DNA from: Branchipolynoe longqiensis
Lineage: Eukaryota; Annelida; Polychaeta; Phyllodocida; Polynoidae
Assembly (NCBI GenBank): GCA_030323885.1
Contig: CM059197.1
Span: 31,710,209-31,774,208, forward strand
DNA: 64,000 bases
Direction: 5' to 3'
The notes below the pieces were generated by a model. It saw nothing but the letters and a program-made list of their open reading frames with translations, had not been told where the DNA came from and searched no databases. How positions within the stretch are numbered: position 1 is the first letter of the stretch; every line of letters begins with the position of its first letter. Position numbers and translations under genes: made by a program. Shown piece after piece: positions 31,322-41,945 of the stretch.

Positions 31322-31637
31322 GCTCCCGGTGGTCGAATCGGTAGAGCGCGGGCTTCGCGTGCCGGAGATCGGGAGTTCGGTTCCCGGTCGAGTCAAACCA
31401 ATGACTTATAAAATTGATACTTGTCGCTTCCTAGACTGGGACTCAACATTAATAGGATAGGGCAAGGACTGGTTAATTTGGTGTCAGGATATTGCAACTG
31501 AGTGAGATATTGGGTCATGGTGCTGGCAGCCTGATTTCCCTGTGGGCAGCACTATAAAGTCACCATGAGTGTGACTGTCACAAGTCGATACCCATCCTGA
31601 TATTACCTTAGATGTTGCCAGGATGCGAAACTCCAAA
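31322..31637 (+). repeat. S1 SINE, full length (type-A head)
   Basis: The best-preserved type-A head: GGTGGTCGAATCGGTAGAGC, GCGTGCCGGAGATCGGGAG, TTCGGTTCCCGGTCGAGTC. The body ends GATGTTGCCAGGATGCGAAA CTCC. Confidence 0.9.
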
Positions 31638-31930
31638 ATGGAGGAGATGGAGGAGGAGGAGGTGATGGTGGTGCGGTTGTGGTGCTGGGGGATGAGGCGG
31701 AAGAGAAGGAAGAGGATGAGGAGAAGGAGGAGGTGGAAGAGGAGGAGGAGGAGGTTTAGGAGAAGGAGGTGGTGGAGGAGAAGGTGGAGGATGAGAAGGG
31801 GGGGGGTGAGAAGGAAGAGGTGGAAGAGGAAGAGGAGGAGATTGAGGACATAGAAGAGGTGGAGGATGAGGAGGGGGAGGACGTGGATGAGGATGAGAAG
31901 GAGGAGAAGGATGAGAAGGAGGAGATGGAC
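31638..31930. repeat. GGA/GAA polypurine repeat
   Basis: An irregular GGAGGA/GAAGGAG array with almost no pyrimidines except T in GGTGG words. Plus-strand reading frames through it are Arg/Glu-only and not genes. Confidence 0.9.
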
Positions 31931-32261
31931 CCAGTGTGCTAATTAAGGCTGGGTGCCTGTTCAGGTTGTGAAACCGGCCGGGGAGCCGTGACCAGAACGG
32001 CTGGGCGTGACGCGCGGGAAATAACGCACTCCGCCAAAGACGTCAATCAAAGGCTTCCAAATCAGTCGCCGAAAGGCGTGGATGGCGAGTGGAGACCGGG
32101 GCAGGACTAGCTGTATAGGAAGGGCCTGGTTTCTAAGGGTGGGTATACCAGTGTTGAAGTTAGAGGGATGGTAATGAGACAATTTTGGAAGTGATATGTG
32201 GAATGACAGCGACATCCGTGGAGCAGAAGGTGGGTCACCTCCACCCGGGTGCTACTCATTA
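31931..32261. other. Unassigned stretch
   Basis: Unique-looking sequence. I saw no splice-flanked coding segment and no known repeat. Confidence 0.4.
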
Positions 32262-32520
32262 ATAATACAATATAATAGCTAATACAATATACAATATATA
32301 ATTTATACATGATATATCATATATATAATAATATATATAACAGATACAATATATATATAGAATATATATAACATATAAAATACAGAATAGATATAGCATA
32401 TATAGAATGTATATAATATATAATATATATAATATCTACATATACAATATATTTTTTTTTAAATGTTTATAATATATCAAATCCATAATACACATAACAG
32501 ATATAGAATATATATAATGA
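32262..32520. repeat. AT-rich ATATATA microsatellite region
   Basis: Irregular TATA/ATATAAT words over about 260 bp, including an 8-T run at about 32453. Confidence 0.85.
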
Positions 32521-33057
32521 GGAGGTGGAGAGCAGTATACATGACAATGACTGGTATAATGATGCGATTGTGGGTGTGGTTAATCAGAATAGCAAGGCAA
32601 TATGGAGTGGATTTATGCGGGCGATGCAGTCTAGCGGGGCGAGAAACTAGGCAGTGGCGCTGTAGATGAAGGGGCGGGGGGGTAATCGGGTGGTTTTGAG
32701 GGTGAGTTTAGTAGCTTAGCAAGGGTTTGAAGCAGTCTTGGGCAGGGTTCTAGAAGGTGAATTGAACGAGAATAGATCTGCCGAAAAGTGAGCTACAGGG
32801 AGTGGGGAGGAGAGCAATTGAAGGATAGTAAGGGCAGCGGGAAGTTGGGGTAGGGGGTAACTGGACAGGAACCTGCAGGGGCGGTAAGGGGCGCGCGTAG
32901 TGGAGAGCTGGAAAGGTGGGCGGAGGGGGGTGGGGAGTTGGAGTGGGGAGGGGAGAGGCTAGCGGAGAGCCTGAGAGACGGGGGATGGCTGTTGGAGATG
33001 GGGCGGGGCGGGAGAGAAGCTGCGGAGTGCTAGAGAGGAGTGGGGCTGGAAAGGCGG
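32521..33057. other. Unassigned G-rich stretch
   Basis: Increasingly G-rich toward the minisatellite at 33058. The open frames on both strands reflect composition. Confidence 0.45.
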
Positions 33058-33490
33058 CTATGGGCTTCGGGCTGTGGGCTTTGGGTTGTGGGCTTCGGGC
33101 TATGGGCTTCGGGCTTCGGGCTTTGGGTTGTGGGCTTCGGGCTTCAGGTTGTGGGCTTCGAGCTGTGGGCTTCGGGCTATGGGCTTTGGGCATTGAGCTG
33201 TGGGCTTCGGACTGTGAGCTTCGGGTTATGGGCTTTGGGTTGTGGGCTTCGGGCTGTGGGCTTTGGGTTGTGGGCTTTGGGCTGGGGCTGTGGGCTTCAG
33301 GCAATGGGCTGTGGGCTTCGGGTTGTGGGCTTCGTGTGGGCTTCAGGCTGTGGACTTCGGGCTTTGCGCTTTGGGCTGTGGACTTCGGGCTGTGGCCTTC
33401 AGGCTATGGGCTTCGTCCTGTGGGCTTCAGGCTTAGGGTTTCAGGCTGTGAACCCTGGGCCGTTGGCTGTGGGTTGTGGGTGTGGGCGGT
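33058..33490. repeat. 7/14-bp minisatellite GGGCTTC-GGGCTGT
   Basis: Alternating TGTGGGCTTCGGGC and TATGGGCTTCGGGCT variants over about 430 bp, G-rich on the plus strand. ORFs of 195 and 176 codons through it are compositional. Confidence 0.9.
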
Positions 33491-33667
33491 GGGCTATGTC
33501 TGAGAGTTGGAGAGCAGGCAGCAGGCTAGCAGACCGGCTCTGGGTGAGTGTGAGGGTGTTGGAGATGTAATGACAGGCGCGACGAGCCATCTACTGTCTG
33601 GCGGGCTGGGGCGGACGGGCGGCGCGGCGCGGTGCGGAGCGGAAGGGGAGGGGAGGGGCGGGACCGC

Positions 33668-33748
33668 GGGGCGGGGCGGGGCGGGGCGGGGCGGGGCGGG
33701 GCGGGGCGGGGCGGGGCGGGGCGGGGCGGGGCGGGGCGGGGCGGGGCG
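33668..33748 (+). repeat. (GGGGC)16 array
   Basis: Sixteen nearly perfect GGGGC units in 81 bp, preceded by irregular GCGGGG. Runs of four G every 5 bp are well suited to G-quadruplex formation. Confidence 0.95.
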
Positions 33749-34071
33749 TCAGGGCGTTCCCTCCATTACGCGCCGTCTTCTAATGAAGTCTGAACACGTC
33801 GTAAAGTAGGCGTTTTAACAGCCCCTCCACCACGTTGCCTCGCCCCGCGTTCAGCGCGTTTCACCGGATCCCCCCCCCCCTCCCCCTCCCCTGCCTCCTA
33901 CTCCTTCCTTACCCCGCCCCACCACCCCACCCGACGCACAATGCCCGACGCAACAGCTGAGAGCAGCGCCGACAGCCATTTTGTCGCCCGATCTCGCCTC
34001 AATCTAGTCTCACATCAGAATGCGCAGCGAGAGGAGACGCTGACAACAGCCTTAGATGTTATTGCTAGATG
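33749..34071. other. Unassigned stretch
   Basis: GC-rich, with an 11-C tract (33870-33880) followed by C-rich sequence. No gene recognised. Confidence 0.45.
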
Positions 34072-34382
34072 ACCAGACGGGATGGCCGAATGAGTTGAGC
34101 ATCCGTCTCCTGTTTTGGTAGATTGTGAATTTTAATGCACAGGTTCGCAGAATCCTGGTTGAGTCAAACCAATGGCTTAAAAATCGATACTCATCGCTTC
34201 CTAGGTAGGCACTGTATCGGGATAATGTGACTGGGTGGGATATCAGGTCATGGTGCTGGCAGCCTGGTCTCCCAGCGGGGCATCATTATAAAGTCGCCCT
34301 GAGTCGCTATTCAGAAGTGGGTACCCGTCCTAATATGAGACCTTAGATCTTTCCAGGAGGTAAAACTCCAACAACAACCAAC
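34072..34382 (+). repeat. S1 SINE, type-B head, partly degraded
   Basis: The head CCAGACGGGATGGCCGAATG is well kept. The B-box region is rearranged (CAGGTTCGCAGAATCC) and the body lacks the GGGCAAGGACTGG block. Confidence 0.8.
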
Positions 34383-34446
34383 TGTAATGTATGTAATGTC
34401 TTAGAGCCTTGTGACAATCGAGCGTCCCCGAGATCGAGAGCTCGGC

Positions 34447-34951
34447 ACCGCTCGAACGACGCTCACCACCGCTCGAACAACCATCCACACCATTCGAACG
34501 ACACTCACCACTGCTCGAACGATGCTCACCACCGGTCGAACGATGCTCACCACCACTCGAACGACGCACCGCACCGCTCGAACGACTCTCCCCACAAATC
34601 GAATGAGGCTCCCCATCGCTCGTATGACACTCCGCACCACTCGAATGATGCCTTCCCACCCCTCGAACGACGCTCCCCACTGCTCGAACGACTCTCCCCA
34701 CTGCTCGACCGACGCCCCCCCACCGCTCGAACGACACTCCCCACCGCTCGAACGACGATCCCCACTGCTCGAACGATGCTCCCCACGCTCGAACGACGCT
34801 CCTACCAATCGAACGACGCTCCCCACCAATCAAACGATGCTCCTCACCAATGAAACGATGCTCACCACCGCTCGAACGGCGCTCCCCACCACTCGAACGA
34901 TGCGCCCCACCGCTCGAATCACGCCTGCCCACCGCTAGAACGACGCTCCCC
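34447..34951. repeat. 21-bp minisatellite, about 24 copies
   Basis: The unit is ACCGCTCGAACGACGCTCCC plus one base, with clear variants (ACTGCTCGAACGATGCTC, ACCAATCGAACGACGCTC). The 21-bp period gives 7-residue repeats in several frames: 200 codons on minus (SSGGERR-like), 175 on plus (TARTTLT-like). Frames are open on both strands, so coding is unlikely. Confidence 0.9.
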
Positions 34952-35416
34952 GCCGCATCACCCTGCCAGCGCGCCGCTCAGAGAAAAAAAAGCTCATCCT
35001 GGCGAGCGCGCCGTGGAAAAATAAAGCAATCCAAAAAAAAAACCCAAAAACCTACACATACACATACATATTAGCTTGGTGCCGCCATGATGGAAATGCA
35101 TTTGGATGCCAAAGGAACATGGATGCTGTAAATAGAAGCACAACCACAAACATGGAGACAAAAAAGTAAAGCAAAAAGACGGAGAAGGACCCCCCCCCCC
35201 CCACACACACACACACAAACCGGTCTCCACTGGTCGCGCACGACTGAGGGTATACTTGGCCAATGCTTTGAAGAGCACCCAGCTAGATATGAGTCCTGTA
35301 TTTTGGTGGAGGGTACTTTCTTTTCTTTTCTATCGTTTTCCTCCCCCCCCCTTGTTCTTTTCTTTTTGTATTGTTTCCTCCACAACCCTCCCCCCCCTCT
35401 CCTTATGTTAATCTAA
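34952..35416. other. Unassigned stretch
   Basis: Contains a 13-C tract (35190-35202) followed by (AC)n, and a T/C-rich segment at 35320-35400. No gene recognised. Confidence 0.5.
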
Positions 35417-35940
35417 TGGGGCTGTCACATTACGACGCTTCTCGCCAATGCGCGCCGACATGTGATTTTTTCCCGCAACGTCAGGATACGTCAGGAAGCG
35501 TTATACGCGCATTAGGTGCGCGTTGGTATTCGTTGATGGATGGCGCTGGTCGGCGAGGATCGGCGGCGCGCGTCGAAAGTTTTGTGCTTGCACAAAAGTT
35601 GGACGTGCGACAACGCGCGGGTGCCAACGTTATGGCTACGTTAGGGGCGCGTCGAAATACGTTAAATGCGCTGGAAGATCGTTATGCGAACGGTAGGCAT
35701 ATGCCGCGCGCGTGAGGCTCGTTCCCACACGTTGCGCCAAACGGTTGCTTTTTGTTGTTTTACGTCCTACCAACATCTAAGGCCATATCAGGACGGCGCG
35801 CCAAACTTTTACCACAACGTCAGCTGCACGCTCCCAATATGTTGCACTGACGCCGAAAAGTTTGACGTCTCTCGACGATTAATAGTGATTTTGCCCGTTG
35901 GCGGTGCGCCGGCGAGATACGTCGTAATGTGACAGCACCA
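35417..35940. mobile_element. PIF/Harbinger-like MITE, 524 bp, carrying an S1 tail module
   Basis: TGGGGCTGTCACATTACGAC and GTCGTAATGTGACAGCACCA are inverted ends flanked by TAA (35414-35416, 35941-35943). The interior palindrome TTTTGTGCTTGCACAAAA and the S1 module at 35751 align with 14408-14963. Confidence 0.85.
35751..35796 (-). repeat. S1 3' module embedded in the Harbinger-like element
   Basis: TTGTTGTTTTACGTCCTACC then AACATCTAAGGCCATATCAG. It is framed by CGCCAAAC on the left and CGCCAAACTTT on the right, exactly as at 14757-14799. Confidence 0.8.
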
Positions 35941-36021
35941 TAAGATGCGAGTAAATGGTTGAGCTGTGAGCGAGAGGAGACTGACCGAAAACTAGCGCGC
36001 GCTGGATGTGAGCCTGTGGAC

Positions 36022-36047
36022 GGGGGGGGGGGGGGGGGGGGGGGGGG
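36022..36047. repeat. Poly-G tract, 26 bp
   Basis: The longest G homopolymer in the window. Confidence 0.9.
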
Positions 36048-36252
36048 TGGAGCCGGCGTGACGTCGCTTAAAAAAACCCACTCTGTCTTTCTCCAGCTCT
36101 TTCGTCGAGGTATTAGTTGGGTTTTTTGTTGTATGGAAATGGACTTTTTCTTATTCTACCCCATGTGACATACATATAAATACACACAGAAGGAATCGAA
36201 TGCATGCACCTCTTCCACCATCGTTATATATACGATGATGTGTCACCTATAT

Positions 36253-36480
36253 CCAATGGTGTTTCATTTACATACTATGGTGTTTCATTCTGAGAGGACG
36301 GTGTTTCATTCTCAGAGGATGGTGTTTCATTCTGATATGATGTCGTTATCATTCCGATATGATGGTGATTCATTCTGATATGATGATGTTTCATGCTGAA
36401 ACGATGGTGTTTCATTCTAATACGATGGTGTTTCAACCTGATAAAATGGTGGTTCAACTCAATACAATGGTGTTTCATAT
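36253..36480. repeat. 21-bp minisatellite, about 11 copies
   Basis: Unit GGTGTTTCATTCTGATATGA plus one base, with drift (GGTGTTTCAACCTGATAAAA). The period is 21 or 22 bp. A minus-strand frame reads His-His-rich 7-mers across it. Confidence 0.85.
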
Positions 36481-36792
36481 ATTCTTGGTTGTCCATCAGT
36501 GGCAATGATAGCAACTCATCATTTGTTCCGAACTCGTTGATGAGCGATGAGTCCCAATTTGTGCTCGGAATATGCAGTGGCACATTGGACGTGTGTGTAT
36601 ATGAAGTCAGAGAGTCTGATAAGTGAAGAAGATGATCTTTTCTCTGATGACACTTTTGCTCAGCTTGAAATATACTATCAGTTTCAAATGTGTTGTGCCT
36701 TGGATTTCTGTGCCCTTTTACAAGTATTCTGTTTGGGATATACATACATATATATATACACACATATATACATATACACAAGCATATTTATA
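36481..36792. other. Unassigned stretch
   Basis: Unique-looking sequence with a TATATACACACA tract at about 36740-36790. A plus-strand frame is open, but no domain is recognised. Confidence 0.45.
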
Positions 36793-37133
36793 CCACCGGA
36801 CGCGGTGGCTGAATACGTAGAGCATAGGCCTCCCGTCCGGGAGATCGGGAGTTCAATTCCTGGTCGAGTCAAACCAATGACTTACAAAATGGATATTTGT
36901 TGCTTCCTACTAATCCTAGCTTGGCGCTTAGTATTAATAGGATAGGGCAAGGGCTGGTTAGCTCAGTGTCAGGATAATGTGACTGAGTTGGATATTGGGT
37001 CATGGTGCTGGTGGTCCGATTTCCAAGTGGGCCAGCACTATAAAGTCGCCATGAGTGTGTACTGTCACAAGTTGGTACCCGTCCTGATATGACCTTAGAT
37101 GTTGCCAGGACGTAAAACTGCAACAACCAACCA
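36793..37133 (+). repeat. S1 SINE, full length (type-A head)
   Basis: ACCGGACGCGGTGGCTGAAT head, GGGAGTTCAATTCCTGGTCG B box, full body, CAACAACCAACCA tail. Confidence 0.9.
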
Positions 37134-37437
37134 TTAGCGGAAAATATGACTAAAAACAAAGCCGCCGTCAACAAACATAAAGCCGCCCTCAGCGAACTGC
37201 CAGCGTTACGTCATCCCGGAGCGCGACTTCCGGTGCCTTTGTCACGTGGCCTCCTGGACGCGGCGCGCCAGTCATTAGTCAAATGAAGGCGCCGTGAAGT
37301 GGAGCAAGGCGTGTGCAGCAGGCCTCGGTCCGAGCAGGATTGTGAAGACAGGAAACACAGCCATTGTTCCATTTCAGTCATATATAATGATAGCATCCGG
37401 TGCCTGCGCCCTAAGCCTGCTTACGTCATCTTCTACG
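37134..37437. other. Unassigned stretch
   Basis: GC-moderate unique sequence, open in a plus-strand frame that runs on into the adjacent C-rich repeat. No domain recognised. Confidence 0.45.
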
Positions 37438-37563
37438 CCGGGCACCCGCCACCCACCTCCCGCCGCCCACCACCCGCCGCCCGCCAACCGCCTCCCGCCG
37501 CCCACCGCCCGCTGCCCGCCGCCCGCCGCCCGACTCCCGCCGCCCGCCTCCCGCCGCCCGCCG
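37438..37563. repeat. CCCGCCG/CCCACC minisatellite
   Basis: About 125 bp of 7-8-bp units such as CCCGCCGCCCGCC and CCTCCCGCCG, strongly C-rich on the plus strand. Confidence 0.9.
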
Positions 37564-37611
37564 CGGACTGGTTTCGTAGCGCACCGCCACACCGCACCCA
37601 CACACCACACA

Positions 37612-37928
37612 CAGGGTCCGTACACATGTGAAGATATAGAATTCAAGGCAATTTCAAGGCAATTTCAAGGCTTTTCAAGACAGTTCTTAATAGGAATTCA
37701 GGCGAGTATTGGGTTTTTTTCTTGTGTGTAGGTAGGTCTATGACGGATTATATTATGCTGAATGGCGATTTCATATTAATTAAAATCAGTGGGGACAGTG
37801 TCATGGAAGTCAAGCCCTTTCAAGACTAATTACCAAAAATAGGTTAAATTCAAAACCTTTCAAGGCATCGAAATGAGGCAAATGAAGTTCTAGTCTTTTC
37901 AAGACTGTCCAGGCCCGTATGGACACTG
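37612..37928. mobile_element. hAT-like MITE (copy 1)
   Basis: Left end CAGGGTCCGTACACATGTGA, right end CCCGTATGGACACTG. The interior repeats words like TTCAAGGCAATTTCAAGGC. It is the same family as 56101-56391. CAGGG-type ends suggest hAT. The flanking CACACA is low-complexity, so the target duplication is unreadable here. Confidence 0.7.
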
Positions 37929-38375
37929 CACACAAACACCACATACACACACCATGACATTTCAAAACTCTCTATTATTAAACCGCCATTACAAAATACC
38001 AAAAGTGATATCGAAACAGGAAGTCTGATATGAATTTTATCACAAGGGCCAGCACATGGAGTATTGTGATGGATAACATCGGCGACAATAATACTAATAA
38101 TACTAATAGTGCACTTATTAAACACCCAACAGTGTATATACGACAAATATATACATACATACCTACATAAATATATCTGAGACATAGATAGACGTCTACA
38201 TACATAGACATACATATATAGCTATAAACATATACACATTCATACATAGATACATACATACGTAGGCACATACATACATATATAGCTACATACATAGACA
38301 GTTACATCCGTAGACACATACATACATATATAGCTACATACATAGATACATTCATATATATATATATATATACAT
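37929..38375. repeat. ACAT/TACA microsatellite region (left block)
   Basis: Unique sequence to about 38150, then irregular ACATACAT/ATAGACAT words to 38375. A matching block (38637-38905) lies beyond the hairpin MITE, which apparently inserted into the array. Confidence 0.75.
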
Positions 38376-38636
38376 ATGAGACTGTCTCAAAAGGTGCTAA
38401 GCAATATGGGACAAAACTTTGTCCATTGTAACGATCAACATACTTTCTGCTCATGCATTCGCTCAGGATAAACTGATTTGTTTTTTACATGGTGTTTCAT
38501 AATCCCAATAGAATACATATTGATTTGAAGCAAATGTCCTTGTGTTTTCAGTGTAGCCGTTTCTGTTCTGTTTTCTGTCAATCGTTACAATGGACAAAAA
38601 AAAAAAGAGTTATCACCTTTTGAAACAGGCTGATAT
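38376..38636. mobile_element. Hairpin MITE, about 260 bp
   Basis: The left arm (GACTGTCTCAAAAGGTGCTA ... TTGTCCATTGTAACGAT) and right arm (ATCGTTACAATGGACAA ... TATCACCTTTTGAAACAGGC) pair over about 50 bp. The core (CCAATAGAATACATATTGAT, GTTTTCAGTGTAGCCG) recurs at 52770-52895. Confidence 0.75.
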
Positions 38637-38905
38637 ACATACAAACATGCATACATACATACTTCTAATTCTAGACACATACATAGATAGTAATACATAT
38701 ACATACAAACATGCATAGATCCATTTCCATACATACATATAGAAACATGCATATAGACATACACATATATATAGATATAGCGACATACATAGACACATTC
38801 ACACCTGGACACATACATACATAGACACATAGACACACATACATACATAGACACACATACATACCTAGACACATACATAGACACATGGTATTGCATGATT
38901 CTAAA
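38637..38905. repeat. ACAT/TACA microsatellite region (right block)
   Basis: Continuation of the ACATACATAGACAC words. Minus-strand Tyr/Val/Cys/Met frames through it are compositional. Confidence 0.8.
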
Positions 38906-39536
38906 ATTGTCTTTAAACATGTATTTCTTCCTTTCTCTTTCTCTCTTCTTTTTTCAAAGAGGTATAACATATCTCCAATACACATATATGCATACATTAT
39001 AGTGTAAATGCACTAAGAATATTCTGTTGAGTTTATGCAATTATTTAAGAGAGTAGACAGGAACTAGTGAGTCGACTTAACAAGCCCCTCATTGATTATA
39101 GTGTAAATATGCAAATCAGTGGATCTTGTGTGTGGGTTGCATACATACATACATACGTACGTACATACATGCCCGCCTTAGGAGGGAGTGCGAGTAGGGT
39201 ATGTGTGTGAAGGGGCGGGAACCAGCGCAATGAATGGTTAATAGATTACCCCCCCCACACACACACACACACACACTGCGCCCCCCTCCTTTTATTCCCG
39301 GCTAATCAGCACATAGACACGCCGAGAGGTGCTCGGTAGTGCTCATAATCTACTCAACAGTTTGAATCCGGGTCGCCTCAAGTGGCGGCCCGAGTGGTGG
39401 CCGCAGGATGCCGGGGCCGGCCCGCGCTAATGCCGCATCAGATACTGCATCAGATACTGCATCGTCAACAGCCGGCCGGCAGGAAATTAAAAACTCCAAA
39501 TCAATTGCATAATGTGCAGAGAGGCCATTGGGGGAT
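38906..39536. other. Unassigned stretch
   Basis: Includes a short (TACA)n near 39140-39170 and a (CA)n near 39255-39280. The rest is unique and no gene is recognised. Confidence 0.5.
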
Positions 39537-40508
39537 TGTGGTGGTGGTGGTGGTGGTCGGGGTGGGGGGTGGGGGTGAGGGGGTGGGGGTGGATGTATGT
39601 TGTATGTGTTGGTTGTGTGTGTGGGTTGTGTGTGTAGGTTGTGGGTGTGGGTTGTGGATGTGTGGGTTGTGGGTGTGTGGGTTGTGGGTGTGTGGGTTGT
39701 GGTTGTGTGGGTTGTGGGTGTGTGGGTTGTGTGTGTGGGCTGTGTGTGTGGGTTGTGTGTGTGGGTTGTGGGTTGTGTGTGGGGGGGTGTGGATGTGTGA
39801 GTTGTAGTTATAGGTGTGGTTGTGGGTGTGTGGGTGTGTGGGTTGTGGGTGTGTGGGTTGTGTGTGTGGGTGTGTGTGTTTGTGGTTGTGTGTGTGGGTT
39901 GTGTGTGTGTGGGGGGGTTGTGGGTGTGGTGTGTGGTTGTAGTTTGGTGTGGGTTGTGGGTGTGTGGGTTGTGGTGTGTGGTGTGGGTTGTGGGTGTGTG
40001 GGTTGTGGGTGTGGGTTGTGGGTAGGGGTTGTGGGTTGTGTTGTGTGGGTTGTGTGTGGGTGTGGGTTTGTGTGTGGGGGTTGTGAATGTGTGAGTTGTA
40101 GTTATCGGTGTGGGTTGGGTGTGTGGGTTGTGGGTGTGTGGGTTGTGTGTGTGGTTGTGGGTAGGGTTGTGGGTTTGTGTGTGTGTGTGGGGGGTTGGGT
40201 TGTGGGTGTGGATGTGTGAGTTGTAGTTATAGGTGTGGGTTGTGGGTGTGTGGGTTGTGGGTGTGTGGGTTGTGGGTGTGTGGGTTGTGTGTGTGGGTTG
40301 TGGGTATGGGTTGTGGGTTGTGTGTGTGGGTTGTGTGTGTTGTGGGTTGTGTGTGGGGGTGTGTGAATGTGTGAGTTGTAGTTATCGGTGTGGGTTGTGG
40401 GGGGTGGAGGTTGTGTGTGTGAGTTGTGGGCGGGGCTTGTGGGTGGGGCTGTAGGAATGGTGTTGTGTGTGTGTGGGTTGTGTGTGTGGGTAGTGGGTGG
40501 GGAGTAAG
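39537..40508. repeat. G/T-rich minisatellite with irregular higher-order structure
   Basis: Built from GGGTTGTGGGTGTGT words. The marker GTGTGAGTTGTAGTTAT recurs near 39796, 40092, 40216 and 40372 (spacings about 296, 124, 156), showing block duplications above the basic unit. Val/Gly/Cys/Trp frames are compositional. Confidence 0.9.
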
Positions 40509-40712
40509 TGGACGGGGGTGCCAGAGGTGGCGCTGGAAGACCTATTCAGGGTACCGTATTCAGGCTCAACGCATACGTACACGGCATACGGTACACGAGC
40601 ATTTCGGACACCTTGAGGTGTCAATGCCAATGCGGTCGGCATTTGATTAACACTGGGATCCGCGAAACTGCCAACAGCCTAGAAAGTAGAAGGTTGGCCC
40701 TTTTTATATATA

Positions 40713-40862
40713 GAGTAAAACCTCTCTCTATACCGACCCCTCCAGAGATCAAGCACTCCCCTATATCGATCGCTTTATTTGGGTCCCAAAATAAGGATAT
40801 TCTAACTCTTTAAACCGAACTTAAAGTCTGTCCCATGGTCGGTAGATTTAGAGAGGCGTCAC
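40713..40862. mobile_element. pogo/Tc1-like MITE (copy 2, diverged)
   Basis: GAGTAAAACCTCTCTCTATA at left, AGATTTAGAGAGGCGTCAC at right. CCTATATCGATCGCTTTATT and TTGGGTCCCAAAATAAGG match the inverse of copy 1. It abuts (TA)n on both sides. Confidence 0.75.
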
Positions 40863-40927
<65 letters not shown>

Positions 40928-40960
40928 TAATATACATAAATACCCTATGTATGTAAACAT

Positions 40961-41006
<46 letters not shown>

Positions 41007-41031
41007 CTCGTACACATGTATCTATATATAC

Positions 41032-41068
<37 letters not shown>

Positions 41069-41098
41069 GTATATGTATACACATGTATGTATATACGC

Positions 41099-41129
<31 letters not shown>

Positions 41130-41205
41130 CAAATGTGCGAGGTGTGTATATACACATGTATGTATATATATATACATATATATATATACATATATATACA
41201 CACAT
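40863..41205. repeat. (TA)n / ATAC microsatellite
   Basis: Long TATATATA tracts with GTATACAC interruptions and a TGTGTG stretch near 40908. Confidence 0.9.
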
Positions 41206-41468
41206 TTAGACTCCTCCCCGGTGACCCATGTGTACATCCGGGACAGGTGTATCCGTGTGTCAATTATCCACCATTATGACTAATTACCACATCCTCCTCA
41301 TCATGCACACACTAAGCCGTTGGCGGGCACTGACAATGGCTGCCTTACTACTAGTAGCATCTTCAGCCCACAACCACGCCACGTTACTACATATACCTTA
41401 TTTAATCAGCTCTCACTTCACCGCGACAATGATTCTCATCTTTGCAATCTTTTTTTGTTTTGTTTTAA
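41206..41468. other. Unassigned stretch before an M1 element
   Basis: Unique-looking sequence. Nothing recognised. Confidence 0.4.
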
Positions 41469-41548
41469 AGCTGCATAGTCCGACGAAGCATTCGATTTCC
41501 AAAAGGAAAACAATTATCTAGATTTGATTCTAGGGATTTAACTTAGAT

Positions 41549-41911
41549 CATCATCATCATCATCATCATGCTGTCGGTCGTGATGCGACAAAGACTGCTT
41601 TCATTACTTGACTGCTGCTCTCCATTTAGCTCTCTACTGTGAGAGTGATGTCCATGAGCCGGTCTTAATGTCTCTCAGCTTCAGGTTTCTCTTGATGGTA
41701 TCCTTGAACCGGAGACGAGGAACAGACAGTTGAGAATAGAGGATCTGCTTTGGTAGCCTGTCTGATGACATCCTCATGAGGTGTCCAGTCCACTGGAGAT
41801 TCTTTTCGATCAGAAGATCTTCCATAGAGGGCAGCCCCGTCCATTCGAGTATTTCCTTATTTGTCACTTTGTCCTTCCAGGTTAGCCTTATCTTTGAACG
41901 CAGATGTCGCA
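41549..41911 (-). pseudogene. 5'-truncated non-LTR retrotransposon, C-terminal ORF2 piece
   Basis: Encodes MRHLRSKIRLTWKDKV ... TGHLMRMSSDRLPKQ, the segment found at the C-terminus of many animal LINE ORF2 proteins. An in-frame stop interrupts it (41634), shortly before sequence still recognisable as the usual Trp-Arg-rich end. A (ATG)n tail follows. Flanked by a 10-bp duplication TAACTTAGAT (41539-41548, 41912-41921), so it is a clean 5'-truncated retroposition. Clade not determined. Confidence 0.85.
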
Positions 41912-41945
41912 TAACTTAGATACTGATGCACTTATTAAGCATTAA

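Noticed and set aside
31623..31853. Arg/Glu-rich plus-strand ORF
   Set aside because: Entirely within a GGA/GAA polypurine repeat.
32916..33570. Plus-strand frames of GLWAVGFG-like repeats (195 and 176 codons)
   Set aside because: Read-through of a 7/14-bp G-rich minisatellite.
34447..34951. CRISPR-like array
   Set aside because: Units are contiguous without unique spacers, in an animal genome. It is an ordinary minisatellite.
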